Assembly (NCBI RefSeq): GCF_014649695.1
Contig: NZ_BMTN01000031.1
Coordinates: forward strand, 1-55,401
Source of the DNA: Streptomyces kurssanovii
GTDB lineage: Bacteria; Actinomycetota; Actinomycetes; Streptomycetales; Streptomycetaceae
Direction: 5' to 3'
Length of the DNA stretch: 55,401 bases
Shown: positions 34,827 to 43,201 of the stretch, piece after piece
Layout of the letters: the number at the start of each line of letters is the position of its first letter
Position numbering within the stretch: the stretch's first letter is position 1
Translations under genes and position numbers: made by a program
The notes under the pieces: model-generated
What the model was told of the DNA's origin: nothing
Databases searched by the model: none
What the model saw: the letters and a program-made list of their open reading frames with translations, nothing else

Positions 34827-35993
34827 ATGAGCAGCGTCGAGGAGTTCCGCGCCGAGTTCCGGGACTGGCTGCGAGGCGGCCTCACGGGGGAGTTCGCCGG
34901 TCTGCGAGGGCGCGGCGGACCTGGCCGGGAACACGAGGCATTCGCCGAACGCCTCGCCTGGGAGCGGCACATGGCCGCCGCGGGCTGGACCTGCGTCGGC
35001 TGGCCGAAGGAGTACGGCGGCCGGGGCGCCACCCTCGAGCAGCAGGTCGCCCTCCACGAGGAGTACGCCCTCGCGGACGCCCCCGCCCGGGTCGGCCACA
35101 TGGGGGAGCAGCTGCTCGGCCCCACCCTGATCGCCTTCGGCACGCCCGCGCAGCGCGAGCGATTCCTCCCCCGGATCGTCGCCGTCGAGGAGCTGTGGTG
35201 CCAGGGGTACAGCGAGCCGGACGCCGGGTCGGACCTCGCAGGCGTGCGGACGCGGGCCGAGCTCGACGGCGACGAGTGGGTGGTCACCGGGCAGAAGACC
35301 TGGACCTCACTCGCGCACGCGTCCGACTGGTGCTTCGTCATCGCCCGCACCGAGCCCGGCTCCACCCGCCACCATGGCCTGTCCTATCTGCTGGTACCGC
35401 TGGACCAGCCAGGCGTGGAAGTGCGGCCGATCACGCAGCTGACGGGCACCTGCGAGTTCAACGAGGTGTTCTTCGACGGCGCCCGCACGCCGGCGGGGAA
35501 CGTCGTCGGAGCGCCGGGCGAGGGCTGGAAGGTCGCCATGGCCACGCTCGGTTTCGAACGCGGTGTGTCCACCCTGGGACAGCAGGTGGGCTTCCGCCGC
35601 GAGCTGGAGGCCGTCATCGAAAGGGCCAAGCGCAACGGCGCGGCGGAGGACCCGCTGATCCGCGACCGGATCGCCCGGGCCTGGACCGGGCTGCAGATCA
35701 TCCGGGGCAACGCACTGCGGATGCTCGACGGCGCCGCGGCCGGCGCGCCGGGCCCGGAGGCGTCCATCGTCAAGATCTTCTGGGCGACCTGGCACCGGGA
35801 GCTGGGCGAGCTCGCCATGGACGTCTGCGGCGCCGACGGAATGCTGGCGGCCGGTGAGCCTTACGACCTCGACGACTTCCAGCGGCTGTTCCTCTTCTCC
35901 CGCTCCGACACCATCTACGCCGGATCGAACGAGATCCAGCGCAACATCATCGCCGAGCGGGTGCTCGGCCTGCCCAAGGAGGTTCACCCATGA
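34827..35993 (+). CDS. fadE30: Acyl-CoA dehydrogenase FadE30-like (HIP pathway)
   Basis: 388 residues from ATG 34827 (MSSVEEFRAEFRDWL), matching the FadE30 start. Strong FadE30-like segments: GPGREHEAFAERLAW, LGPTLIAFGTPAQRERFLP, ELWCQGYSEPDAGSDLAGV, GFERGVSTLGQQV, and the YAGSNEIQRNIIAERVLGLP end. It acts on the hydroxylated HIP-derived CoA ester (5-OH-HIC-CoA). First gene of fadE30-ipdF-kstR2-fadA6; its stop overlaps the ipdF start (ATGA). Under the KstR2-like site at 34739. Confidence 0.88.
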   Translation: MSSVEEFRAEFRDWLRGGLTGEFAGLRGRGGPGREHEAFAERLAWERHMAAAGWTCVGWPKEYGGRGATLEQQVALHEEYALADAPARVGHMGEQLLGPTLIAFGTPAQRERFLPRIVAVEELWCQGYSEPDAGSDLAGVRTRAELDGDEWVVTGQKTWTSLAHASDWCFVIARTEPGSTRHHGLSYLLVPLDQPGVEVRPITQLTGTCEFNEVFFDGARTPAGNVVGAPGEGWKVAMATLGFERGVSTLGQQVGFRRELEAVIERAKRNGAAEDPLIRDRIARAWTGLQIIRGNALRMLDGAAAGAPGPEASIVKIFWATWHRELGELAMDVCGADGMLAAGEPYDLDDFQRLFLFSRSDTIYAGSNEIQRNIIAERVLGLPKEVHP

Positions 35994-36778
35994 CCTCGGC
36001 CCCGCCGCCGTACGTCCCGGGCCATCGCCTGCTCGCCGGCCGTACCGCCGTCGTCACCGCCGCGGCGGGCGCGGGGATCGGCGGCGCGACCGCCAGGCGG
36101 CTCCTGGAGGAGGGGGCGAGCGTCGTCCTGTCCGACGCGCACGCCCGCAGGCTGAAGGAGTCGCAGGCGGAACTGACCGCCGGCTTCGGTGTGGACCGCG
36201 TGTCGTCGGTGCCCTGCGACGTGACCGAGGAGACCCAGGTCACGGCACTCTTCGACCACGCAGAGGAGCGGCACGGACGCCTCGACATCGTGGTCAACAA
36301 CGCCGGGCTCGGTGGCACGGCCGACCTCGTCGACATGCCCGACGAGCAGTGGGACAAGGTCCTCGACGTCACCTTGAACGGCACCTTCCGCTGCACCCGC
36401 GCCGCCCTGCGCCGCATGAAGGCCGCGGGCGGCGGGGGCGTCATCGTCAACAACGCCTCGGTGATCGGCTGGCGGGCGCAGAAGGGCCAGTCGCACTACG
36501 CCGCCGCCAAGGCCGGGGTCATGGCGCTCACCCGCTGCGCCGCACTGGAGGCCGCCGAGTACGGCGTACGCGTCAACGCCGTCTCGCCCAGCCTCGCCAT
36601 GCATCGGCATCTGGTGAAGGTCACCACCCCCGAACTGCTGGACGAGCTGACCTCCCGCGAGGCGTTCGGCCGCTGCGCCGAGCCGTGGGAAGTGGCCAAC
36701 GTCATCGTGTTCCTGGCAAGCGCCTACTCCTCGTACATGACCGGAGAGATCCTGGCCGTGAGCAGCCAGCACCCGTGA
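35990..36778 (+). CDS. ipdF: Short-chain dehydrogenase IpdF-like (HIP pathway)
   Basis: 262 residues. SDR fold with a cofactor loop TAAAGAGIGGATA, NNAG motif, and catalytic Ser-Tyr-Lys in NNASVIGW...SHYAAAKAG. It matches the Rv3559c/IpdF group in sequence character and in place, between fadE30 and kstR2. IpdF oxidises the 5-hydroxy group of the HIC-CoA intermediate in HIP breakdown. Translationally coupled to fadE30. Confidence 0.85.
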   Translation: MTSAPPPYVPGHRLLAGRTAVVTAAAGAGIGGATARRLLEEGASVVLSDAHARRLKESQAELTAGFGVDRVSSVPCDVTEETQVTALFDHAEERHGRLDIVVNNAGLGGTADLVDMPDEQWDKVLDVTLNGTFRCTRAALRRMKAAGGGGVIVNNASVIGWRAQKGQSHYAAAKAGVMALTRCAALEAAEYGVRVNAVSPSLAMHRHLVKVTTPELLDELTSREAFGRCAEPWEVANVIVFLASAYSSYMTGEILAVSSQHP

Positions 36779-36823
36779 GGCGAGAATGGCCGTGTGCCGA
36801 AAAGCAGCAGCAGGAAGACCACC

Positions 36824-37411
36824 ATGAGCCAGACGCCCGATCGGCGCGAAGAGCTCCTCGCCACCGCGGCCGAGGTGTTCGCCGCACAGGGGTACAACGC
36901 CACCACCGTCCGCAAGATCGCGGACGCGGCGGGGATGCTCGCGGGCAGCCTCTACTACCACTTCGACTCCAAGGAGTCGATGCTCGACGAGATCCTCTCC
37001 ACCTTCCTGGACGACCTGTGGGCCCGGTACGACGCCGTCCTCGCAGCCGGACTCGGACCGAGGGAGACGATCGAGGCTCTCGTCACCGAGTCCTTCCGGG
37101 AGATCGACCGGCACCGCGCCGCGGTCGCCATCTACCAGAAGGAGTCCAAGCACCTCCGGAGCCGGCCGCGCTTCGCCTATCTCGCCGACTCGCAGCAGAG
37201 GTTCGAGAAGGCGTGGCTCGGGACGCTGGAGCGTGGCGTCGCCGAGCGCGTCTTCCGCGCCGACCTCGACGTCCGGCTCACCTACCGCTTCGTGCGCGAC
37301 ACCGTCTGGGTCGCCGCGTCCTGGTACCGGCCGGAGGGACAGCACAGCCCGGAGGAGATCGCCCGCCAGTACCTGTCGATGGTGCTGGAGGGGATCGCCC
37401 TCCGCACCTGA
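36824..37411 (+). CDS. kstR2: TetR-family repressor KstR2 (steroid C/D-ring regulon)
   Basis: 195 residues from ATG 36824, with AGGAAG upstream; GTG 36794 is possible. The N-terminal TetR helix-turn-helix is ATTVRKIADAAGMLAGSLYYHF. The C-terminal ligand domain has the KstR2-like pattern ...IYQKESKHLRSRPRFAY and YRFVRDTVWVAASWYRPEG...ARQYLSMVLEGI, closely similar to mycobacterial KstR2. KstR2 binds AnCAAGnnCTTGnT palindromes and is released by HIP-CoA. Two such sites are in this cluster, one controlling the operon that contains this gene. Confidence 0.88.
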   Translation: MSQTPDRREELLATAAEVFAAQGYNATTVRKIADAAGMLAGSLYYHFDSKESMLDEILSTFLDDLWARYDAVLAAGLGPRETIEALVTESFREIDRHRAAVAIYQKESKHLRSRPRFAYLADSQQRFEKAWLGTLERGVAERVFRADLDVRLTYRFVRDTVWVAASWYRPEGQHSPEEIARQYLSMVLEGIALRT

Positions 37412-37439
37412 CACCGCAGACATCGGAGAAGGAGTGGCC

Positions 37440-38597
37440 ATGGCCGAGGCATACATCGTCGAAGCGGTCCGTACCCCCGTCGGGAGGCGGAACGGCGGGC
37501 TGTCCGCCGTCCATCCGGCCGACCTCGGCGCACACGTCCTCAAGGCGCTCATGGCGCGCTCGGGAGCCGATCCGGCGGCCGTCGAGGACGTCGTCCTCGG
37601 CTGCCTGGACACCGTCGGTCCCCAGGCCGGCGACATAGCCCGGACCTGCTGGCTGGCCGCGGGCCTGCCGGAGGAGGTGCCCGGTGTGACCGTGGACCGC
37701 CAGTGCGGTTCCTCCCAGCAGGCCGTCCACTTCGCGGCCCAGGCGGTGCTGTCGGGCACGCAGGACCTGGTGGTCGCGGGCGGCGTGCAGAACATGTCGA
37801 TGATCCCGATCGCCTTCGCGACCCGTCAGGCCGCCGAGCCACTCGGCCTGACCCAGGGCCCCTTCGCCGGCTCGCAGGGCTGGCGGGCCCGCTACGGCGA
37901 CCGGCCGGTCAACCAGTTCGCGGGCGCCGAGACGATCGCCGCCAAGTGGGGCATCTCCCGCCGGGACATGGAGGAGTTCGCACTGCGCTCCCACCGGCGG
38001 GCGGTCCGCGCCATCGACGAGGGCCGTTTCGAGCGCGAGCTCGTCCCGTACGGCGATGTCACCACCGACGAGGGCCCGCGCCGCGACACCGGCCTGGAGA
38101 AGATGGCCGGCCTGAAGCCGGTGATCGACGGCGGCAGCATCACCGCCGCCTGCTCCTCCCAGGTCTCCGACGGAGCGTCCGCCATGCTGCTGGCGAGCGA
38201 ACGGGCCGTACGGGAGCACGGGCTGACCCCGCGCGCCCGCATCCACCACCTCTCCGTGCGCGGCGAGGACCCGATCCGCATGCTGACCGCGCCGATCCCG
38301 GCCACGGCGTACGCACTGAAGAAGGCGGGGATGACACTCGACGACATCGACCTGGTCGAGATCAACGAGGCGTTCGCGTCCGTGGTTCTGGCGTGGCTGA
38401 AGGAGACCGGGGCCGACCCGGAGAAGGTCAACGTCAACGGCGGAGCCATCGCCCTCGGCCACCCGCTCGGTGCCACCGGCACCAAACTGATGACCACCCT
38501 GTTGCACGAACTGGAGCGCACGGGCGGCCGCTACGGCCTCCAGACGATGTGCGAAGGCGGCGGCCAGGCGAACGTCACGATCATCGAACGGCTCTGA
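37440..38597 (+). CDS. fadA6: Thiolase FadA6-like (HIP pathway)
   Basis: 385 residues, the usual FadA6 length. Catalytic residues are visible: nucleophile Cys89 in VDRQCGSSQQ, His341 in ALGHPLGATG and Cys371 in TMCEGGGQ. It cleaves the beta-ketoacyl-CoA produced after ring opening to release acetyl-CoA. Start ATG 37440 follows GGAGAAGGAG. Last gene of the fadE30 operon, followed by a strong terminator hairpin. Confidence 0.88.
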   Translation: MAEAYIVEAVRTPVGRRNGGLSAVHPADLGAHVLKALMARSGADPAAVEDVVLGCLDTVGPQAGDIARTCWLAAGLPEEVPGVTVDRQCGSSQQAVHFAAQAVLSGTQDLVVAGGVQNMSMIPIAFATRQAAEPLGLTQGPFAGSQGWRARYGDRPVNQFAGAETIAAKWGISRRDMEEFALRSHRRAVRAIDEGRFERELVPYGDVTTDEGPRRDTGLEKMAGLKPVIDGGSITAACSSQVSDGASAMLLASERAVREHGLTPRARIHHLSVRGEDPIRMLTAPIPATAYALKKAGMTLDDIDLVEINEAFASVVLAWLKETGADPEKVNVNGGAIALGHPLGATGTKLMTTLLHELERTGGRYGLQTMCEGGGQANVTIIERL

Positions 38598-38614
38598 CCT
38601 GCCACGACCTCGTA

Positions 38615-38645
38615 TGTCCCGCCGGTCCCGTCGGCCGGCGGGACA
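38615..38645. terminator. Hairpin between convergent fadA6 and ipdC
   Basis: TGTCCCGCCGG (38615-38625) and CCGGCGGGACA (38635-38645) form a perfect 11-bp stem with a 9-nt loop, starting 17 bp after the fadA6 stop. ipdC ends from the other side at 38789. It probably ends the fadE30 operon and may act for both directions. Confidence 0.7.
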
Positions 38646-38788
38646 CACAGGACCGGCAACCGTGACGCCCCGGGCCCGCTCCGTGCCCGCCGCGCGCGTC
38701 AGGACGGCGCGGGCCCGTCGCTCCGGCGGAAGACGGGACCGGCGCCGGTGCCGGCGCATGTCCCGGACGCGGAACGGGCCGCGGCCCT

Positions 38789-39853
38789 TCATCCGGTGGG
38801 GGGAAGGGAACGGAGGGTGGCGTGCGCTTCGGCCATCACGGAGTCCACGAGCTCGGCGCAGGACGGCAGGTCGTCGATGAGCCCGGCGACCTGTCCGGCC
38901 GCCATCACACCGGCGTCGGTGCGCCCTTCGACCATAGAGGCCCTCAGCATCATCGGGGTGTTGGCGGCCAGCAGCACCTGACTCCAGGACAGCTCCTTGC
39001 CGTGCTTCATCGCCAGGCCGTCGCGCACCATCCGGGCCCAGCCCATGCCGCTCTCGCGCCGGAAGGCCGCGGCGTGGCGTACCGCCCGCAGCAGCGAGGC
39101 GGCCCGGCCCGAGCGCTCCAGCGCGTCGACCAGCTCGGTGCGCAGCATCCGGTGGGGCAGGCCGTCCACCTTGGTGGTGACAGTGACGTCCTGGACGGTC
39201 GCTGCCAGGTACCTGGCCTTGACCGCGTCGGGGACGGGGCTGTCGGAGGTCAGCAGGAAGCGGGTGCCCATGGCGATCCCGGCGGCGCCGAAGGCCAGTG
39301 CCGCGACGAGGCCGCGCCCGTCACGGAAGCCGCCGGCGGCGATCACCGGGATGTCGACGGCGTCCACGACCTGGGGGAGCAGGACAGTGGTGGCGACGGA
39401 ACCGGTGTGCCCGCCGCCCTCGGCGCCCTGCACCACCACCGCGTCGGCGCCCCACGCCGCGACCTTCTCGGCGTGACGCCGGGCGCCGACGGACGGGATG
39501 ACGACGACCCCGGCGTCCTTCAGCCGCGCGATCAGCTCCCGGGTGGGCGCGAGCGCGAACGAGGCGACCTTGACGCCCTCGTCGACGATGATCCGTACCC
39601 GCTCGGCCGCGTCCGTCGCGTCCGCCCGCAGATTGACCCCGAACGGCGCGTCCGTACGGCACTTGACCTCACGCACGGCCGAGCGGAGCCGTTCCGTGGT
39701 CATGGTGGCGGAAGCGAGGATCCCCAGCGCGCCGGCCTCGGCGGCGGCGGAGACCAGGCGAGGACCGGCCACCCAGCCCATGGCGGTCTGCACGACGGGG
39801 TGCCGGACACCGGCCAGTTCGGTGAGCGGGGTCCTGATCGTGACGTCGCTCAT
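38789..39853 (-). CDS. ipdC: IpdC-like FMN-dependent enzyme (nitronate monooxygenase fold, HIP pathway)
   Basis: 354 residues, equal in length to IpdC (Rv3553). TIM-barrel FMN protein of the 2-nitropropane dioxygenase/nitronate monooxygenase fold: PVVQTAMGWVAGPRLV at the start, VVVQGAEGGGHTGSV, IPVIAAGGFRDGRGLVAAL and GIAMGTRFLL for FMN phosphate binding. In HIP breakdown IpdC acts as a reductase-type enzyme on the ring C intermediate. ATG 39853 overlaps the ipdB stop (ATGA). Confidence 0.87.
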   Translation of the reverse strand: MSDVTIRTPLTELAGVRHPVVQTAMGWVAGPRLVSAAAEAGALGILASATMTTERLRSAVREVKCRTDAPFGVNLRADATDAAERVRIIVDEGVKVASFALAPTRELIARLKDAGVVVIPSVGARRHAEKVAAWGADAVVVQGAEGGGHTGSVATTVLLPQVVDAVDIPVIAAGGFRDGRGLVAALAFGAAGIAMGTRFLLTSDSPVPDAVKARYLAATVQDVTVTTKVDGLPHRMLRTELVDALERSGRAASLLRAVRHAAAFRRESGMGWARMVRDGLAMKHGKELSWSQVLLAANTPMMLRASMVEGRTDAGVMAAGQVAGLIDDLPSCAELVDSVMAEAHATLRSLPPTG

Positions 39854-40620
39854 GCGGCCGGCACCTCGCGGTCGCGCAGCGCCGCAGGGTCGACGACCTC
39901 CCGGATCAGCCGCAGCTCCGCGGAGGTGGGCTCGCGCGTCCGCGGAACGTCGTCGGGGAGGGTGAGCGCGAAGCCGGTGGCCCGGGCGACCTGCTCGACC
40001 GTGACGCCGGGGTGCAGCGAGCGCAGGCGCATCGTCCGGTCCGGGGTCTCGAAGTCGAACACACCCAGGTCGGTGATGACGTCCGGGACGCGGTGGAAGC
40101 GGGTCGCGGAGGGACCGGCCGCGGCGGCGCGGTCGAAGCCGACCCCGCACACCATGTCGACCCGCTCGACGAAGACCCGGGGGGAGTGCCGGGGCACCCA
40201 GTAACTCGTCGGATTGTTGAGAGTGTTGACGGGAGCTCCCCGCACGCCGAGCAGCTGCCGCTTCGGCCGGGCCCACTCTCCGATGCAGGAGATGTTCTGG
40301 TTGCCGTGCCGGTCGAGCTGGCTCGCGCCCATCATCACGTGGCGTCGCCCGGTGGCCACCAGGGCCAGGTGCTGTCGGTAGGGCAACCAGCCCTCCACCA
40401 CCTGTGCCCTGGCGCCGACCGCCGGTACGTCGCCGACGAGCAGCGCTTCGCCGTCCGTCAGCAGCAGTTCGGGCGAGAAGGTGAGCTTCGCCAGCCGGGC
40501 CCCGATCGTGGGGACGGTGCCCATCGGGGCGGCCAGGACCTCGCCCGCGGCCCGCCAGGCCTCGGCGCACGCCACCACGCAGTACTCGGCCCGCGTCGCC
40601 GTCGTCGTGCCGCCGCTCAT
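39850..40620 (-). CDS. ipdB: IpdB-like subunit of ring-opening CoA hydrolase
   Basis: 256 residues of the class I CoA-transferase beta fold, with HLALVATGRRHVMMGASQLDRHGNQNIS and the GAPVNTLNNPTSYWVPRHSPRVFVERVD segment. With IpdA it forms IpdAB, which despite its transferase fold opens the last steroid ring by hydrolysis of COCHEA-CoA. Stops and starts overlap with ipdC and ipdA (ATGA both), so the subunits are made together. Confidence 0.87.
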   Translation of the reverse strand: MSGGTTTATRAEYCVVACAEAWRAAGEVLAAPMGTVPTIGARLAKLTFSPELLLTDGEALLVGDVPAVGARAQVVEGWLPYRQHLALVATGRRHVMMGASQLDRHGNQNISCIGEWARPKRQLLGVRGAPVNTLNNPTSYWVPRHSPRVFVERVDMVCGVGFDRAAAAGPSATRFHRVPDVITDLGVFDFETPDRTMRLRSLHPGVTVEQVARATGFALTLPDDVPRTREPTSAELRLIREVVDPAALRDREVPAA

Positions 40621-41480
40621 GCTTCCTCCGCGTGGAACGCCGCCACCGCGGCCCGGTACGCGCCCTCGTCGCCCGACAGGAACCGCTCGCCGAAGGCCCG
40701 CCAGGCATCGGGGTCGCGTGCCGCCTTCGCGTAGGCCCGCTGGAACGCCTCGTCGCGGTCGTGATCGGGGGCGCAGGAGGTGAAGTGCGCGCCGTTCGGG
40801 GCCTCGACGACGCCGTTCACGAACGCGCGCTTGACCAGCAGGGACTGCGGACAGGAGTCCCCCCGCAGGTCGGCTGTCTCCACGATCCGCTCGCAGGACA
40901 CGTACGCCGCGTCGGCGGCCTCGCAGAACAGATCGTCGAAGTACGGGTCCGGGCCCAGATACTGGGCGTTGCCCTGCACGTCGGCCCGGTTGAGGTGGAC
41001 GAGCGCGGCGTCCAGCCGCAGAGCGGGGACCGCGACCAGCTCCTCGCGGTCCGCGTACGGGGAGGTGACCGTGCGCAGCGACGGATTGACTCTCATCACG
41101 TCCGAGGCGAGGCCGGCCCTGACCGGCATGAACGGCAGCCGCTGGGCGGCGGCGGTGAGGCCCCACATGACCATGGCTTCGTCCAGCTCCATCATCTCGA
41201 ACGCGGCGTGCTGCCGGGCCGCTCCGAAGTGCGGTTCGAGGGGGATGGAGTCGAGTGTGGCGAACGCCGCGACCAGCTTGCGGATCTTCCCTGCGGCGGC
41301 GAGCAACCCGACGTCCGGGCCTCCGTAGGAGACGACGGTCAGGTCGGTGACGTCCGAGCGCAGCAGCGCGCGCACCAGCGCCATCGGTTTGCGCCGCGAG
41401 CCCCAGCCGCCGATGCCGATCGTCATTCCGCTCCGGAGGCGGCCGGCCACCTCCTCGGCGGTCATCGTCTTGTCGCTCAC
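40617..41480 (-). CDS. ipdA: IpdA-like subunit of ring-opening CoA hydrolase
   Basis: 287 residues from GTG 41480, with AGGAGG 4 nt upstream. Class I CoA-transferase alpha fold with the IpdA-like GMTIGIGGWGSRRKPMALVRALLRSDVTDLTVVSYGGPD start region, LDEAMVMWGL, and VEAPNGAHFTSCAPDHDRDE near the end. Acts with IpdB in opening ring C. The GTG overlaps the stop of echA20. An acidic residue needed for catalysis in characterised IpdAB is likely in the MMELDEAM segment; alignment is needed to name it. Confidence 0.88.
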   Translation of the reverse strand: MSDKTMTAEEVAGRLRSGMTIGIGGWGSRRKPMALVRALLRSDVTDLTVVSYGGPDVGLLAAAGKIRKLVAAFATLDSIPLEPHFGAARQHAAFEMMELDEAMVMWGLTAAAQRLPFMPVRAGLASDVMRVNPSLRTVTSPYADREELVAVPALRLDAALVHLNRADVQGNAQYLGPDPYFDDLFCEAADAAYVSCERIVETADLRGDSCPQSLLVKRAFVNGVVEAPNGAHFTSCAPDHDRDEAFQRAYAKAARDPDAWRAFGERFLSGDEGAYRAAVAAFHAEEA

Positions 41481-42238
41481 CGTTCCTCCTGCTTGAACGA
41501 GACGAACGCGTCGCGGTGCTTGTCGGCGACGCCGCCGAGATTGGCCTCGAAGGTGAAGCCCTGCTCGAAGCGGTAGCTGCGGCGGACGTCCACCGGATCG
41601 ATCCCGTTGATCGCGGCCTTGGCGAGGCGGATCAGAGAGCCGTCCTTGGCGGCGATCTCCCGAGCCAGTTCCAGCGCGGCGTCGTGGAGCTGCTCGCGAG
41701 GGACGACCCGCCACACCGAGCCGTGCCGGTGCAGCTCCTGGGCGGTGACGGTGCGCGAGGTGTAGTACAGCGCCCGCATCAGATGCTGGGGGACCAGCCG
41801 GGAGAGGTGGGTCGCCGCGCCGAGCGCGCCCCGGTCCAGTTCGGGCAGTCCGAAGGCCGCGTCGTCGGCGGCGACGATGACGTCGGCGTTGCCGACGAGG
41901 CCGACGCCGCCGCCCAGGCAGAACCCGTGCACGGCGGCGACCACAGGGACCTCGCATTCGTACACCGCGGCGAACGCCTCGTAGCAGCCGCGGTTGGCCC
42001 CGATCAGGGCGTCGTACCCGGCCGTGCGCTGCATCTCCTTGATGTCCGCACCGGCGTTGAAGCCGCGGCCCTCGGCCGTGAGCACCACGCAGCGCACGGC
42101 CGGGTCGCCGCCGGTGGCGCGCACCGCGGCGGCAAGGTCGTACCAGCCCTGTACGGGAAGGGCGTTGACCGGTGGGAAGTCCACCGTGACGACGGTGATG
42201 CCCTCTTGCGGGGCGGAGGTGGAGACACCCATGAGCAC
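41477..42238 (-). CDS. echA20: EchA20-like ring D-opening enoyl-CoA hydratase family hydrolase
   Basis: 253 residues from GTG 42238 (GGAAGG 9 nt upstream; ATG 42232 possible). Crotonase fold with very EchA20-like stretches: AEGRGFNAGADIKEMQRT, GANRGCYEAFAAVYECEVPV, HGFCLGGGVGLVGNADVIVA and GALGAATHLSRLVPQHLMR. EchA20 hydrolyses ring D of HIEC-CoA. First gene of echA20-ipdA-ipdB-ipdC, the same order as in M. tuberculosis Rv3550-Rv3553, and divergent from an SDR gene with a KstR2-like site between. Confidence 0.9.
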   Translation of the reverse strand: MLMGVSTSAPQEGITVVTVDFPPVNALPVQGWYDLAAAVRATGGDPAVRCVVLTAEGRGFNAGADIKEMQRTAGYDALIGANRGCYEAFAAVYECEVPVVAAVHGFCLGGGVGLVGNADVIVAADDAAFGLPELDRGALGAATHLSRLVPQHLMRALYYTSRTVTAQELHRHGSVWRVVPREQLHDAALELAREIAAKDGSLIRLAKAAINGIDPVDVRRSYRFEQGFTFEANLGGVADKHRDAFVSFKQEER

Positions 42239-42242
42239 ATCA

Positions 42243-42280
42243 GCTACCTTCCCACCAAACGTTTGTTAGGCGAAGGTAGC
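42243..42280. promoter_or_regulatory. KstR2-like operator inside a longer inverted repeat
   Basis: CCCACCAAACGTTTGTTAGG (42251-42270) contains ACCAAACGTTTGTT (42254-42267), matching the KstR2 motif AnCAAGnnCTTGnT at 8 of 10 defined positions and sharing the ACCAAAC/TTGTTAGG flanks with the site at 34739. It is bracketed by GCTACCTTC (42243-42251) and GAAGGTAGC (42272-42280), a perfect 9-bp inverted pair. It lies between echA20 and the divergent SDR genes. Confidence 0.78.
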
Positions 42281-42309
42281 AGTGGATCCCGCACTACGGG
42301 AGGTGCCAA

Positions 42310-43086
42310 TTGGCAGCGATCACCGACCTGTCCGGTTCCCTCGCCGTCGTCACCGGCGGAACCCGGGGCGTCGGCGCGGGAATCACCCGCGCCCTGCTCG
42401 AAGCCGGTGCGCAGGTCGTGATCTGCGCGCGACGGGCTCCCGACAGGCCCGTCGAGGCAGCCGGGCGCACGGCCCGCTTCCTCCCGGTCGACCTCCGCGA
42501 CCCGGAGGCGACCGGTGGATTCTTCGAACGGGTGCGGGGCGACTACGGGCGGCTGGACACCCTGGTCAACAACGCCGGAGGCACTCCGTTCCGGATGCTT
42601 GACGAGGGTCGGGCCGAACACCACGCACGGGTCGTCGGGTTGAACCTCGTCGCGCCGCTGACCGCCTCGATCGCCGCCTACGAGATGATGCGCCGTCAGA
42701 GCGGGGGCGGATCGATCGTGATGGTCGGCAGCGTCAGCGGGTCCCGCCCCTCTCCGGGGACCGCGGCATACGGAGCCGCCAAGGCGGGCCTGGAGAACCT
42801 GGCCCGCTCCATGGCCGTCGAATGGGCGCCCCGGGTCCGGGTCAACACGCTCGTCGTCGGCATGGTCCGCACCGAACTCGCCCATCTGCACTACGGGGAC
42901 GAGGACGGCATCACCGCCGTCGGCCGTACCGTGCCGCTGGGCCGGCTCGCCGAGCCTGCCGACATCGGCGACGCCTGCGTCTTCCTCGCCTCCGACCGCG
43001 CCGCGTACATCAGCGGCGCCGCCCTGCACGTCCACGGCGGAGGGGAACGCCCCGCGTTCCTCGACGCCGCCACCGTCGACAACTGA
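42310..43086 (+). CDS. Short-chain dehydrogenase, Rv3549c-like (KstR2 regulon)
   Basis: 258 residues from TTG 42310, supported by GGGAGGTG 6 nt upstream and homology beginning at once. SDR motifs: TGGTRGVG cofactor loop, NNAGG, and catalytic Ser-Tyr-Lys in VGSVSGSRPSPGTAAYGAAK. It is placed as Rv3549c is next to echA20 in M. tuberculosis. A role in redox of a steroid ring hydroxyl or ketone is likely but unproven. The TTG start may lower its expression. Confidence 0.78.
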   Translation: MAAITDLSGSLAVVTGGTRGVGAGITRALLEAGAQVVICARRAPDRPVEAAGRTARFLPVDLRDPEATGGFFERVRGDYGRLDTLVNNAGGTPFRMLDEGRAEHHARVVGLNLVAPLTASIAAYEMMRRQSGGGSIVMVGSVSGSRPSPGTAAYGAAKAGLENLARSMAVEWAPRVRVNTLVVGMVRTELAHLHYGDEDGITAVGRTVPLGRLAEPADIGDACVFLASDRAAYISGAALHVHGGGERPAFLDAATVDN

Positions 43087-43201
43087 CCGCCCGGCAGGGG
43101 GCGAGGCGCGCGTCCGCGCGTCCGCCACCGTCCGTCGTGGAGCCCCAGGGCACCCGTCCCGGGCGGCCGCCGGAAGGCAAGCTCACCGAAAGGACACAGC
43201 C

